NCBI RefSeq assembly: GCF_001439845.1 | Contig: NZ_JYLO01000001.1 | Coordinates: 1 to 64,000, forward strand | DNA length: 64,000 nt | Direction of reading: 5' to 3' | Source of the DNA: Pseudomonas lactis | Lineage (GTDB): Bacteria; Pseudomonadota; Gammaproteobacteria; Pseudomonadales; Pseudomonadaceae | Part shown: piece after piece, positions 8,900 through 21,200 of the stretch | Position numbering within the stretch: position 1 is the stretch's first letter | How the letters are laid out: each line of letters starts with the position of its first letter | Notes under the pieces: generated by a model | The model's input: only the letters and a program-made list of their open reading frames with translations | What the model was told of the DNA's origin: nothing | The model's database searches: none | Program-made: the position numbers and the translations under genes

Positions 8900-9670
8900 T
8901 TGCACTGTGCCATTGTTTTTTGTAGGGCCAGGCTTCACCATTCGTTGAAATTCCGTCTCTTTCATGGACTGAACACTTTGGCGGTAAGTTTTATTCCCTA
9001 TCGACTGCTTTGCTGGCTTTTATCAGCAATTTTACTGGCTGGCCTGATGCTCGGCGGGCTACGTGCCGATTGGGATTTCTCGCAGATCAGCCGCAAGGCC
9101 ACCGCCGTCTACGGGCCGTTGGGCCAAGGCCAGCAGCGTATCGACGCCTGGCAGCGGCTGTTGGCGAGCCAAAAACAGGTCAGCGAGCAGGAGCAGCTCA
9201 AGGTCGTCAATTTATTCTTCAACAAGCAAATGACCTACGTGGAAGACATCGATCTCTGGCACGTTGTCGATTATTGGGAGACACCCGTCGAAGCACTCTG
9301 GAAAGGCGCCGGTGACTGCGAAGACTACGCCATCGCAAAGTATTTCAGTTTGCGTCATCTGGGGGTGTCCAGCGACAAACTGCGCATCACGTACGTCAAG
9401 GCCCTGCGGCAGAATCGAGCGCACATGGTCCTGACCTATTACTCGACCCCCGACGCCGTACCACTGGTGCTCGACAGCCTGATGGATGAGATCCTGCCGG
9501 CCACCCGTCGCACCGATCTGGTCCCGGTGTACTCATTCAACGCCGAGGGGCTGTACTTGCCCGGTGCCAAGGGCAACAAGAAAGTCGGTGATACCAAACG
9601 CCTGTCGCGCTGGCAGGATGTGTTGAGAAAAATGCGTGCGGAAGGCTTTCCAGCCGAGCCTGCCAACTAG
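8900..9670 (+). CDS. lapG: Periplasmic cysteine protease LapG
   Basis: Calcium-dependent protease that cuts the N-terminus of LapA and frees the adhesin from the cell surface when c-di-GMP is low. In 256 residues there is one N-terminal hydrophobic segment (about 34-52), then the bacterial transglutaminase-like domain with the triad C140 (WKGAGDCEDYA), H175 (NRAHMVL) and D192 (LVLDSL). The start is not certain: ATG 8900 lacks a clear ribosome site and later in-frame TTG codons are possible; the size still matches known LapG. It is 14 bases from lapD, so the two form an operon. Confidence 0.93.
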   Translation: MHCAIVFCRARLHHSLKFRLFHGLNTLAVSFIPYRLLCWLLSAILLAGLMLGGLRADWDFSQISRKATAVYGPLGQGQQRIDAWQRLLASQKQVSEQEQLKVVNLFFNKQMTYVEDIDLWHVVDYWETPVEALWKGAGDCEDYAIAKYFSLRHLGVSSDKLRITYVKALRQNRAHMVLTYYSTPDAVPLVLDSLMDEILPATRRTDLVPVYSFNAEGLYLPGAKGNKKVGDTKRLSRWQDVLRKMRAEGFPAEPAN

Positions 9671-9684
9671 GAGTAACTGATCGG

Positions 9685-11631
9685 ATGTCTCTGTTCAAAC
9701 AGCTATTGATCGCAATCTGTCTGTTCCTGGTGGTCGCCTTCAGCGGCAGCTTCATGGTCAGCCTGGAAAGCTCGCGCACCCAGTACGTCAACCAACTGCG
9801 CTCCCACGCCCAGGATGCCGCAACGGCGTTGGCGTTGTCGCTGACTCCGAATATCGACGACCCGGCCATGGTGGAGCTGCTGGTCAGCTCGATCTTCGAC
9901 AGCGGTTACTACGCCAGCATCCGCGTCGTGGACCTGGCCACCGACAAAACCATCGTCGAGCGCAGCGGTATTCCCGACAACAACGGCGTGCCCAACTGGT
10001 TCGTCAAGCTGATCGGCCTGGAGCCGGCCGGTGGTGATGCGTTGGTCAGCCGTGGCTGGGAACAGGCCGCAAGGGTAGAAGTGGTCAGCCATCCGATGTT
10101 CGCCCTGGCCAAGCTCTGGCAAAGCGCCCTGGGCAGCCTGGGCTGGTTGCTGCTGTGCGGCGCGGTCAGTGTGGTGCTCGGTGGGCTGCTGCTGCGCCGG
10201 CAACTGAAGCCGTTGGACTATATGGTCAAGCAATCCCACGCCATTGCCCGCCGTGAGTTCCTCAGCCTGCCGGACCTGCCCCGCACGCCAGAGCTGCGGC
10301 GCGTGGTACAGGCCATGAACCAGATGGTGGAAAAGCTCAAGGCGCTCTTCCAGGAGCAGGCTGAGCGTAGCGAAAAACTGCGCACCGAATCCTACCAGGA
10401 CAACCTCACCGGCCTCGCCAACCGCCGTTATTTCGAGATGCAGCTCAACGCCCGCGTCAGTAACCCGGAAGAGACCAACTCTGGTTACCTTCTGTTGCTG
10501 CGGGTCAAGGACCTGGCTGGCCTCAACCAGCGCCTGGGCGGCCAGCGTACCGACCAGTTGCTGCAAGCGGTTGGCGAACAACTGCTGCGTCAGTGCGAGC
10601 CGTACCCGGAAACCCATAACCTCGTTACCCGTATTCGTGGCGGTGAGTTCGCCGTGCTGGCGCCAGGGTTGATGCGTGAAGAAGCGGTGCAACTGGCGCA
10701 AAACCTGGAAAGCACCTTGCTCAGCCTGCAAGCGACCGGTGCCAGCGACGTTACACCGGTCGCCTATATCGGCCTGGCACCGTTCAGCCATGGCGACGCG
10801 CCCCAAGCCCTGTTGACCCTGGCCGACCAGGCCCTGGCCCAGGCCCAAGCGCAGGGCGACACCAGTTGGGTGTGCCTGGACCGCAGCGCCGCCGCCAGTG
10901 TCGGTGACGATCACCATGCCTGGCATACCTTGTTGGACCAGGCCCTGACCCAGCAGCGCTTCCAGCTGTATTTCCAGCCGGTGGTGGCCAGCCAGGACCC
11001 ACAGTTGGTCTTGCACTACAAAGTGCTGTCGCGCTTGCAAGACGAAGACGGCCACACCATACCGGCCGGGCGCTTCCTGCCTTGGCTTGAGCGCTTCGGT
11101 TGGTCGGCCCGCCTGGACCGCCTGATGCTGGAGCAGGTGCTCAAGCAGATGAGCAGCCACACCGAGAACCTGGCGCTGAACCTCTCGGCCGCGACCCTGC
11201 AGGACCCCCAGGCCCTGAACCGCATTTATGACCTGCTACGCCAGCACAGCAACCTGGGCCCGCGCCTCACCCTGGAGATCGGTGAAGAGCAATTGCCTGA
11301 GCAGCACGTGCTGGAACAGATGACCCAGCGCCTGCGCGAGCTGGGTTTCTCCCTCAGCCTGCAACGTTTCGGTGGGCGGTTCAGCATGATCGGGAACCTG
11401 GCGCGCCTGGGCCTGGCGTACCTGAAGATCGACGGCAGCTACATTCGCGCCATCGACCAGGAAAGTGACAAGCGCCTGTTTATCGAGGCCATCCAGCGAG
11501 CGGCCCATAGCATCGACCTGCCGCTGATTGCCGAGCGTGTAGAGACCGAGGGCGAACTGAAGGTGATTCGTGAGATGGGGATTTTCGGTGTGCAGGGCCA
11601 ACTGTTTGGCGAGCCCGCGCCCTGGAAATAA
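9685..11631 (+). CDS. lapD: c-di-GMP receptor LapD
   Basis: Inner-membrane receptor that, with c-di-GMP bound, holds LapG in the periplasm and so protects LapA. The 648 residues comprise TM1 (about 5-25), a periplasmic domain, TM2 (about 150-170), HAMP (about 171-222), a degenerate GGDEF domain with RGGEF (318-322) and a degenerate EAL domain in which EAL is replaced by KVL (446-448). It therefore senses rather than makes or degrades the nucleotide. The tryptophan that inserts into LapG is present at exactly position 125 (SRGWEQ). A ribosome site (AGGAG, 9670-9674) fits ATG 9685. Confidence 0.96.
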   Translation: MSLFKQLLIAICLFLVVAFSGSFMVSLESSRTQYVNQLRSHAQDAATALALSLTPNIDDPAMVELLVSSIFDSGYYASIRVVDLATDKTIVERSGIPDNNGVPNWFVKLIGLEPAGGDALVSRGWEQAARVEVVSHPMFALAKLWQSALGSLGWLLLCGAVSVVLGGLLLRRQLKPLDYMVKQSHAIARREFLSLPDLPRTPELRRVVQAMNQMVEKLKALFQEQAERSEKLRTESYQDNLTGLANRRYFEMQLNARVSNPEETNSGYLLLLRVKDLAGLNQRLGGQRTDQLLQAVGEQLLRQCEPYPETHNLVTRIRGGEFAVLAPGLMREEAVQLAQNLESTLLSLQATGASDVTPVAYIGLAPFSHGDAPQALLTLADQALAQAQAQGDTSWVCLDRSAAASVGDDHHAWHTLLDQALTQQRFQLYFQPVVASQDPQLVLHYKVLSRLQDEDGHTIPAGRFLPWLERFGWSARLDRLMLEQVLKQMSSHTENLALNLSAATLQDPQALNRIYDLLRQHSNLGPRLTLEIGEEQLPEQHVLEQMTQRLRELGFSLSLQRFGGRFSMIGNLARLGLAYLKIDGSYIRAIDQESDKRLFIEAIQRAAHSIDLPLIAERVETEGELKVIREMGIFGVQGQLFGEPAPWK

Positions 11632-11638
11632 TTACCTT

Positions 11639-11734
11639 TAGGAGCGAGCTTGCTCGCGAAGATCGCCAACGATAACGCGCAAAGCCTGACACCCCGTGGC
11701 GATTTGAGTTTTTTCGCGAGCAAGCTCGCTCCTA
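11639..11734. repeat. REPIN, GTAGGAGCGAGC family
   Basis: Two inverted REP units: TAGGAGCGAGCTTGCTCGCG at 11639 and its complement ending at 11734. A partial unit (GTAGGAGCGG) follows at 11741. It sits between two convergent genes and may double as a transcription barrier. Confidence 0.9.
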
Positions 11735-11755
11735 CAGTGCGTAGGAGCGGTTGGA

Positions 11756-12094
11756 TTAAATCAATCCTTTCTCGTCATCATCGATCAACTGGCTCAACCC
11801 ACCCAACGCTTCCCGCGCCTGGTTACGGTCCATCAACTTGGCCTGGGCTGCCGGCGGCAGGTCGGTCACGCTGATCACCCCCTTGCGGGTCAGCACCTGG
11901 ATCAAGTCATCCAGCACCCGGATCATCTCCAAGTCGCTCTGTTTGAGCTGGGCCAGGCTGGTTTCCACCACTTCGTTGGCGTACCAGGCCTGTATCTCAT
12001 GGTGATCGGCCGGCAGGGTTTCAGTGGATTCGGTAAAGGCAGCAGCCTCTACGCGAACCAGCGCGCCCTGTGCATCACGTTGCACGTAAAACAT
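11756..12094 (-). CDS. Conserved small protein of the lap locus, function unknown
   Basis: A 112-residue soluble protein without signal peptide or membrane segment, acidic C-terminus (LIDDDEKGLI). Homologues lie between lapD and lapA in other pseudomonads and are sometimes labelled tryptophan synthase beta-like; nothing in the sequence supports that enzyme. I place the start at ATG 12094 (MFYVQRDAQG) rather than at 12118, because the extra eight residues do not look like the family. It is convergent with lapD and codirectional with lapA, 151 bases downstream of the lapA stop and behind its terminator. Confidence 0.75.
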   Translation of the reverse strand: MFYVQRDAQGALVRVEAAAFTESTETLPADHHEIQAWYANEVVETSLAQLKQSDLEMIRVLDDLIQVLTRKGVISVTDLPPAAQAKLMDRNQAREALGGLSQLIDDDEKGLI

Positions 12095-12203
12095 AACAAC
12101 CCCTCGAAAATGCGCCACAGGCGTTCAACAGCATAGGTCAACGCGGCGTGTATGGGCGTGAGTATGCGATGCCCCGTCCGCCAGGGCCAGCCACCCGCAG
12201 GCC

Positions 12204-12233
12204 AAAAAAAACGGCCGCCTGAAAGGGCGGCCG
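12204..12233 (-). terminator. Intrinsic terminator of lapA
   Basis: Reading the minus strand: CGGCCGCC, six-base loop, GGCGGCCG, then eight T. It lies 12 bases after the lapA stop. Very strong rho-independent terminator. Confidence 0.95.
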
Positions 12234-12245
12234 ATTAATCGTGTC

Positions 12246-15200
12246 TTAAGTGTGGTCGATCTTGATGGTCGGGTCGGCACCACTGATCAGCGAGTTGATG
12301 CTGGTGTGGGACCAGTCGTTGCCTTCCAGCTTGATCGTCACATCGGCATTGGCCAAGCCACCGGCGGCGTTGAGCTTGCCTTCACTGCTCACTTGCAGGG
12401 TCGACACGCCGTCTACCGTGGTGATCTTGAGGTAGTTGTCGATGGTGCTGTCGGTTTCACCTTTCAACAAATCGCGCAGATCGATGCGGTCGCCTTCCGA
12501 GGCCTTGAAGTCCTTGATCACATCGTTGCCGATGTCGCCAGACTTCCACACAAAGGTGTCGGCCCCCGAGCCACCGATCAGGATGTCGTTGCCCTGGCCG
12601 CCAATCAACGTGTCGTTACCCGTGCCACCCAGCAGGATGTCATTGCCTTTGCCACCGTCGAGCGTGTCGTTGCCGCCCTGGCCGAACAGGATGTCATCGC
12701 CAGCGCCGCCCAGCAGCGTGTCGTTGGCATCCTTGGCGCCGGAGACGTCGAAGTCCACATAGTGCTCGGTGACGTACTGGTGAACGTTAGAGGCAGTCAC
12801 TGCCGAGACAGCCACGCCGGTCTTCTGTGCGACAAAGGCCTGCAGTGCGTTGTAACCCTCGCCATTGATCCCGCTGAAACTCACCAGGTCGCCGAACAGG
12901 ATGTCGTTGCCGTCGCCACCGCTGACGGTGTCCGCGCCCGGCAACGTCGCCTCGGTGTGGCCGAGGATAGCGTTGGCGAGGTCCTTCGGATCGATGTTGG
13001 CCTGTGGCTTGCCATCGCTGTCGTACGGTGCCAGCTGATTCAAGCTGACCCCACTATTGAGGCCGATGGCTTCTACGCCACCTGTGGACAGACCTTTAAG
13101 CAGTGCGAACGCGCTGTTGGAGTTGAGGGTGGTGGAGTAGTCGGTATCGTATCCGAGGCCGCCTTGCACCGATATTTCATAGGTGCCATCCCCTTGGGCG
13201 TGGATGATTCCCTTGTTGTATCCCCAGCCGTAAGACCAGAGGGTCACCTTGCCGGCAGAGTTGATATCAAGGTAGTTATTCGAATCGATGTTGATCCGGG
13301 TGGCGGTACCTATGGTGTAGTTGTTCATGGTGACGACATCATCGAGCCTGACGTTGCCGTACAAGTACGGGTTGGTCTGCTCGGACGCTTGGTAAAACGT
13401 CGGCTGACCATCGGTGATGAAGTACGTTGTATTAATAGCGCCAGTGTTGCCAGTCGCCTGGGCACTTTTGAAGAAGTTGGACGCGGCCTTGAACACGTCT
13501 TCGTAGTTGGTCCCGCCGGTAGACACCATGGAGTCCAGGACTTTCTGCAGCGAGTCCAATGCACCTGGGTCTTTCAGGTTGACTGTCACCGTGCGATTGA
13601 CCTGGTCGCTGAAATCCGCCAGGAAGATATTCACAGTGCCGGAGGTGCTGGCGCCGATACTGTTTTTCAGCGAGTTGAACGTGGTAGTCAGCGAGGTTTT
13701 TGCCGCTGCTATCGAGTCCGCACCCATACTGCCCGATGTATCGATCATGAACGCGATGTTGTAGTTCTTGCCCTGCACCACGTTCAGGCCGGCGATGTCG
13801 GCCACGACGATGTCGTTGCCATCGCTGCCATTGATGGTGTCGCTGCCCGAGGTGCCGGTGACCGAATTGTAGGTCGCCGGATGCACCGTGACGGGCAATT
13901 GCGCGGTGGTGGTCGCTGAACCGCCGATGCTCTCGGTGGAAGTCGAGGTGACTGTCAGGTTGAACTGGCCGCTGTAGTAGGTCGGCGGCTTGATGCTCAG
14001 CGTGTTCAGGTCCCAGCCGGTGACATTCACTTCGCCCACGGTTTTACCCGCAGTAAAGGTGTGCCCCGATGCGTCGGTAAGCACCGAGCCTGCCGGAATG
14101 CCGCTGATCTTCACGCTCAGGGTTTCGGAGCCGTCGGTGTCGGTCAGCGCGGTGGTGACCTTGGACAGTTTGACCGTCCCGTTCTCCTGGCCTTCGTTGA
14201 GCTTGTAGCCCACGTAGTAACCGTCACCGTTGCTGCCATGCAGGTCGGATACGGTGACGCCGGCGTTGGTCAGGTCGGTAAGGCCGGTGTACAACGGCAC
14301 GGTGCTGGTGCTCAGGTTCTGCACCGCCCCGCCGTTGATCGACAGGTTAACGTCGAAGCTGCCTGGGCCCGCCTGGTTGGCCTGGTAGATCTCAAGGCTG
14401 TAGTAACCGGTGGTGGTTGGCGTGAACGAGCCGCTGAACTTGCCGCTGTTGGTGCCCCACAAACCGCTGGCAACGTCTTTACCGCCAACGTTGACCACCA
14501 CGCTGTCATCGGCGATGCCGCTGAAGGTGTAGCTCTTGCCGGCTTCCATGTAGATCAGGCCGGAGATTTTTGAGCCAGAGCCGGCGGCGACGTTGTCGAC
14601 AGACTCGACGTTGGTCACCACCGAGGTGTTGTTCGGCGTGCCCGCGTTATCGATGGCTTTTTTCAGCACGTCCGGTGCAGCGCCGTTGCCGTTGTTGCCG
14701 AGGCCGGCAATGCTGTTCCAGCCCTGTTTGACCAGGCCGGTGGAGGCAACGTTGTTGTCTGCCACGCTCAGGGTCGGCGCGTCGGCTACCGGCGTGATAT
14801 CGACTTTCACCGTGGCGCTGGTACCCAGGTCCTTGCCATCGGTTGGTTGGAACTTGAACTGCGCGTAATCCGCCTGCTTGTTACCCACGCCAGTGCCGCC
14901 ATAACCGTCGGCGCCGGACTCGTTGGCGTTCGGCGTAAAGCGCAGTTGGCCGCCATCGATCTGAGCCTTGGTAAAGGTCTGGCCGCTGGTCACGTTGGTC
15001 CAGGTGCTGCCGTCCGCCGCCAGGTATTGCAGCTTGCCGGCTACCGGCAGCTCGGTGATTTTCACCCCGAGGCTGGCTTGTGGCGAGTCCACATCGCTCA
15101 CGCCGAAGTTGGCCCAGGTCAGGGCCAGCGCGGTGTCTTCCGTACCGGTCACGGCACCGCCAGTGGCCACTGGTGCATCGTTGACTGCTACCACGTTGAC

Positions 15201-18200
15201 GGTGGTGGTAGCCACGTTGGAGTAGTTGCCGCCATCGGTCACCGTCACGGTGATGGTGCGCGGCGTGGTGCTCGGGTCGTGGCTGTTGTTGGTGAACGTG
15301 ATGTTCTTGATCTGCTGCATGTAGTCGGCCAGCGACGCCGTCCCGGTCAGGGTCAAGGTGATTTTACCGGTCACAGGGTCGGTAGTCGGGGTCACGGTGA
15401 TGCCGCTCACGCCGCTGAAGTTCAGCGAGTCGCCTGGCTGGCTGTTGGTCAATACCACGGTGGCGCCGGTCAGTTGGGTGCTGTCCGGGTCGGTGATCTT
15501 AATGTCAGTGTCAGCAATTGACACACCGGTGCCGCCTTCGGTGAAGGTGGTCTTGAAGTCCGCACCGCTGGCGCCGCTGGAGTTGTTGGCATCCAGATCG
15601 ATGACCGGCGGCGCATCATTGTCGATGATGTTGGTGGTAACACTGCCATTGCCGACCACCAGGTTTTCGAAGTTGCCGCCAGTGGTCTTGTCGATGGTGA
15701 TGACGATATTTTCCGTCGGCTCGGTGATCTTGTCGTCGAGCGTGCGGATATCAAACGGTACGCTGCTGGAGCCTGCCGGAATCTTCACGGTGTACACGCC
15801 ATTGAAGTCTGAACCGTCGGTAGCGGTGCCGCTGTACTTGAGCGTCACGGTCACGTCGGTTTGCGGCGGGTTGCTCAGGGTCAGCGTGTAGTGCGCCGTA
15901 CCGCCTTCAGTCACCGACGCATCGCCGGTAATGCTGATGGTGGTGTTGCTGACCACATCGGTCACTTTGGTAACCACGGTGCTGCCGTCGACGATCAAGT
16001 GTTCGTACTTGTCGCCACCGCTGACCACACCCGTGATTTTAGTGGTGACGTCATTGGCGCCGACATACGCATCGTTAGGTGCGGTGGCGGTGGTGAAGCT
16101 GGTGGACTTGCCATTGCCGATGGTAATGGTCGAGCCGTTATCCAGCTTGACGACCAGGTCTGAGCCAACGTTGTTCACCGCCACACCGTTCTTGTCGACC
16201 AGGGACGCGGTGTACACGATCTGCCCGCCTTCGCTGACCGAGCCAGTGGCCTTGAGTACCACGGTCACGTCATCGATGGTGTCGTTGATGGTGGTCGTGG
16301 CGCCCGCAGGTGTGATGGTCACGCCCTCGAAATTGCCGCCGGTGGTGCCGGTGATCTTGACGGTCTGGGTGCTCTTGTCGATGAACACGTCATCGGTAGG
16401 CGCCGGGACGGTCACCGTGCCCACGGTCTCACCTTGCTTGATAGTGATGCTCGAACCGTTGTCGAGCTGGACCAGCATGTCGCTACCGGCCTTGTTGCTC
16501 AAGGTGGCGGTGTAGGTGATCTGGCCGCCTTCGTTGACCGCGGTCGGGGCAGTCAGGGTAACGGTGGTCAGGTCGGTGGAGCCTGGTGTGTCGGTGACGG
16601 TGGTGTTCACCGCCGTCGTGCCCGGCACCAGGTTCTCGAAGTGCTCGCCGCCGGTCACGCCTTTGATGGCGGTGGTGACGGTTTGGTCGCCTTTGTAGAC
16701 GTCGTTTGGCGCTACGGTGGTGATGGAACCGCTCGACTGATTCACACCGATGGTGATGGTCTTGCCGTTATCCAGGGTCACGGTCAGCGGATTGGTGATG
16801 TTGGTCACCGGTGCGCCGTTCTTATCCACAAGGCTGGCGGTGTAGACGATGTTGCCGCCTTCGCCGACGGTGGTAGTGGCGGTCAGGACCACATCGACTT
16901 TGTCGATGGTGTCGTTGATCGTGGTGGTTGCGCCATTGCCTGCCACTTCGAGTTTTTCGAAGTTGCCGCCAGTGGTCTCGGTGATCTTGACGGTCTGCGT
17001 GCTCTTATCGATAAACACGTCATCGGTAGGCGCAGGGACAGTCACGGTGCCGACGGTTTCGCCGGCCTTGATGGTGATCGACGAACCGTTATCTAACTTC
17101 AGCGTGACATCAGTGCCCGCTTTATTGGAAAGCGTTGCGGTGTACGTAATCTGCCCACCTTCGTTAACGGCACTTGGCGCTGTCAGCGTAACGGTGGTGG
17201 TGTTATCGGTACCCGGTGTGTCCGTAACGGTGGTGTTAACCGGGGTAGTACCTGGAACCAGATTTTCAAAGTGCTCGCCGCCGGTCACACCCTTGATAGC
17301 GGTGGTGACAGTTTGGTCGCCCTTGTACACATCATCCGGAGCAAGAACCGAAACGCTACCGCTCGATTGGTTTACGCCGATGGTGATGGTCTTGCCGTTA
17401 TCCAGGGTCACGGTCAGCGGATTGGTGATGTTGGTCACCGGTGCGCCGTTTTTATCCACGAGGCTGGCGGTGTAAACGATGTTGCCGCCTTCGCCGACGG
17501 TGGTGGTGGCGGTCAGGACCACATCGACCTTGTCGATAGTGTCGTTGATCGTAGTGGTCGCGCCGCTGCCTGCAACTTCCAGTTTTTCGAAGTTACCGCC
17601 CGAAGCGTCGGTGATCTTGACGGTCTGAGTGCTCTTATCGATGAACACGTCATCGGTAGGCGCAGGCACGGTCACAGTACCGACGGTCTCGCCAGCTTTG
17701 ATGGTGATCGAAGAGCCGTTATCCAGCTTCAAGGTGACGTCAGTACCGGCCTTGTTGCTCAAGGTCGCGGTGTAAGTGATCTGACCACCTTCGTTAACGG
17801 CACTTGGCGCTGTCAGCGTCACAGTGGTGGTGTTGTCGGTACCGGGGGTATCGGTGACAGTGGTGTTCACTGCCGTAGTGCCAGGCACCAGGTTCTCGAA
17901 ATGCTCGCCGCCGGTCACACCCTTTATAGCGGTGGTGACAGTTTGGTCGCCCTTGTACACATCATCAGGAGCAAGAACCGAAACGCTACCGCTCGATTGG
18001 TTTACGCCGATGGTGATGGTTTTACCGTTATCCAATGTCACGGTCAGCGGGTTGGTGATGTTGGTCACCGGCGCGCCGTTCTTATCCACAAGGCTGGCGG
18101 TGTAGACGATGTTGCCGCCTTCGCCGACGGTAGTGGTAGCAGTTAGAACTACATCCACCTTGTCGATGGTGTCGTTGATCGTGGTCGTTGCGCCGTTACC

Positions 18201-21200
18201 TGCGACTTCGAGTTTTTCGAAGTTGCCGCCGGAAGCGTCAGTAATCTTGACGGTCTGGGTACTTTTATCGATGAACACGTCATCGCTTGGAGCGGGCACA
18301 GTCACAGTGCCAACAGTGTCGCCAGCCTTGATGGTGATCGAAGAACCGTTGTCGAGTTTCAGCGTTACGTCAGTGCCCGCTTTGTTGGAAAGCGTGGCGG
18401 TGTACGTGATCTGCCCACCTTCGTTTGCCTCGGCCGGAGCGGTCAGCGTCACCGTAGTGGTGTTGTCAGTGCCTGGTGTATCCGTAACGGTGGTATTAAC
18501 CGGGGTAGTACCTGGAACCAGATTTTCAAAGTGCTCGCCGCCGGTCACGCCTTTGATGGCGGTAGTGACGGTCTGGTCGCCTTTGTAGACATCGTCTGGC
18601 GCGATGGTGGTGATAGAACCGCTCGACTGGTTTACGCCAATAGTGATGGTCTGGCCGTTATCCAATGTCACGGTCAGCGGATTGGTGATGTTGGTCACCG
18701 GTGCGCCGTTCTTATCCACAAGGCTGGCGGTGTAGACGATATTGCCGCCTTCGCCGACGGTGGTAGTGGCGGTCAGGACCACATCGACTTTGTCGATGGT
18801 GTCGTTGATCGTGGTGGTTGCGCCGTTTCCTGCCACTTCGAGTTTTTCGAAGTTGCCGCCAGTGGTTTCGGTGATCTTGACGGTCTGGGTGCTCTTATCG
18901 ATAAACACGTCATCGGTAGGCGCAGGCACAGTCACGGTGCCGACGGTTTCGCCAGCTTTGATAGTGATCGAAGAGCCGTTATCCAGCTTCAAGGTGACGT
19001 CAGTACCGGCCTTGTTGCTCAAGGTTGCGGTGTAGGTGATCTGACCACCTTCGTTAACGGCACTTGGCGCTGTCAGCGTAACGGTGGTGGTGTTATCGGT
19101 ACCCGGTGTGTCCGTAACGGTGGTGTTCACCGCGGTAGTGCCAGGGACCAGATTCTCGAAATGCTCGCCGCCGGTTACGCCTTTGATTGCGTTGGTGACG
19201 GTTTGATCGCCTTTATAGACATCATCCGGAGCAAGAACCGAAACGTTACCGCTCGATTGGTTTACGCCGATGGTGATGGTTTTACCGTTATCCAAAGTGA
19301 CGGTCAGCGGGCTGGTGATGTTAGTCACCGGTGCGCCGTTTTTATCCACAAGGCTGGCGGTGTAAACGATATTGCCGCCTTCGCCAACGGTGGTGGTCGC
19401 GGTCAGGACCACATCAACTTTGTCGATCGTGTCGTTGATGGTGGTGGTTGCGCCGTTGCCTGCCACTTCGAGTTTTTCGAAGTTGCCGCCGGTGGTCTCG
19501 GTGATCTGGACGGTCTGGCTGCTCTTGTCGATGAACACGTCATCGGTAGGGGCAGGCACGGTCACGGTGCCAACAGTGTCGCCAGCCTTGATGGTGATGC
19601 TTGAACCATTGTCGAGTTTCAGCGTGACGTCGGTGCCGGCCTTATTGCTCAAGGTCGCGGTGTACGTGATCTGGCCGCCTTCGTTAACGGCACTTGGCGC
19701 AGTCAGCGTAACCGTGGTGGTGTTATCGGTACCCGGTGTGTCCGTAACGGTGGTGTTCACCGCTGTAGTGCCAGGGACCAGGTTTTCGAAATGCTCGCCG
19801 CCGGTCACGCCTTTGATAGCGGTGGTAACGGTTTGATCGCCCTTGTACACATCATCAGGAGCAAGAACCGAAACGTTACCGCTCGATTGGTTTACGCCGA
19901 TGGTGATGGTTTTACCGTTATCCAACGTGACGGTCAGCGGGCTGGTGATGTTAGTCACCGGTGCGCCGTTCTTATCCACAAGGCTGGCGGTGTAGACGAT
20001 ATTGCCGCCTTCGCCGACGGTGGTAGTGGCGGTCAGGACCACATCGACTTTGTCGATGGTGTCGTTGATCGTGGTGGTTGCGCCGTTTCCTGCCACTTCG
20101 AGTTTTTCGAAGTTGCCGCCAGTGGTTTCGGTGATCTTGACGGTCTGGGTGCTCTTATCGATAAACACGTCATCGGTAGGCGCAGGCACAGTCACGGTGC
20201 CGACGGTTTCGCCAGCTTTGATAGTGATCGAAGAGCCGTTATCTAACTTCAGCGTGACATCAGTGCCCGCTTTATTGGAAAGCGTTGCGGTGTACGTAAT
20301 CTGCCCACCTTCGTTAACGGCACTTGGCGCTGTCAGCGTAACGGTGGTGGTGTTATCGGTACCCGGTGTGTCCGTAACGGTGGTGTTAACCGGGGTAGTA
20401 CCTGGAACCAGATTTTCAAAGTGCTCGCCGCCGGTCACACCCTTGATAGCGGTGGTGACAGTTTGGTCGCCTTTGTACACATCATCAGGAGCAATAACCG
20501 AAACGCTAGCGCTCGATTCGTTAACACCGATAGTGATGGTTTTGCCGTTATCCAATGTCACGGTGAGCGGGTTGGTGATGTTGGTCACCGGTGCGCCGTT
20601 TTTATCCACAAGGCTGGCGGTGTAGACGATGTTGCCGCCTTCACCCACGGTAGTCGTGGCGGTCAGAACCACGTCGACTTTATCGATGGTGTCGTTGATG
20701 GTGGTGGTTGCGCCATTGCCTGCAACTTCTAACTTCTCGAAGTTGCCGCCCGTGGTCTCGGTGATCTTGACGGTTTGGGTGCTCTTGTCGATGAACACGT
20801 CATCGGTAGGTGCAGGCACGGTCACGGTGCCGACGGTGTCGCCAGCTTTGATGGTGATCGAAGAACCGTTATCCAGCTTCAGGGTGACGTCAGTACCGGC
20901 CTTGTTGCTCAAGGTCGCGGTGTAGGTGATCTGGCCGCCTTCGTTAACGGCACTTGGCGCAGTCAGCGTAACCGTGGTGGTGTTATCGGTACCCGGTGTG
21001 TCCGTAACGGTGGTGTTCACCGCGGTAGTGCCAGGGACCAGATTCTCGAAATGCTCGCCGCCGGTTACGCCTTTGATAGCGGTGGTGACGGTTTGATCGC
21101 CTTTATAGACATCATCAGGAGCAAGAACCGAAACGCTACCGCTCGATTGGTTTACGCCAATGGTGATGGTCTGGCCGTTATCCAAAGTCACGGTCAACGG

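Noticed and set aside
9703..11160. A 485-codon open frame antisense to lapD
   Set aside because: The plus strand encodes a full LapD with all expected motifs; the antisense product is His/Gln-rich without recognisable domains, typical of GC-rich shadow frames.
11639..11734. Inverted repeat considered as an IS remnant or attachment site
   Set aside because: The arms match Pseudomonas REP sequence and the same unit recurs at 47945; no transposase or target duplication seen.
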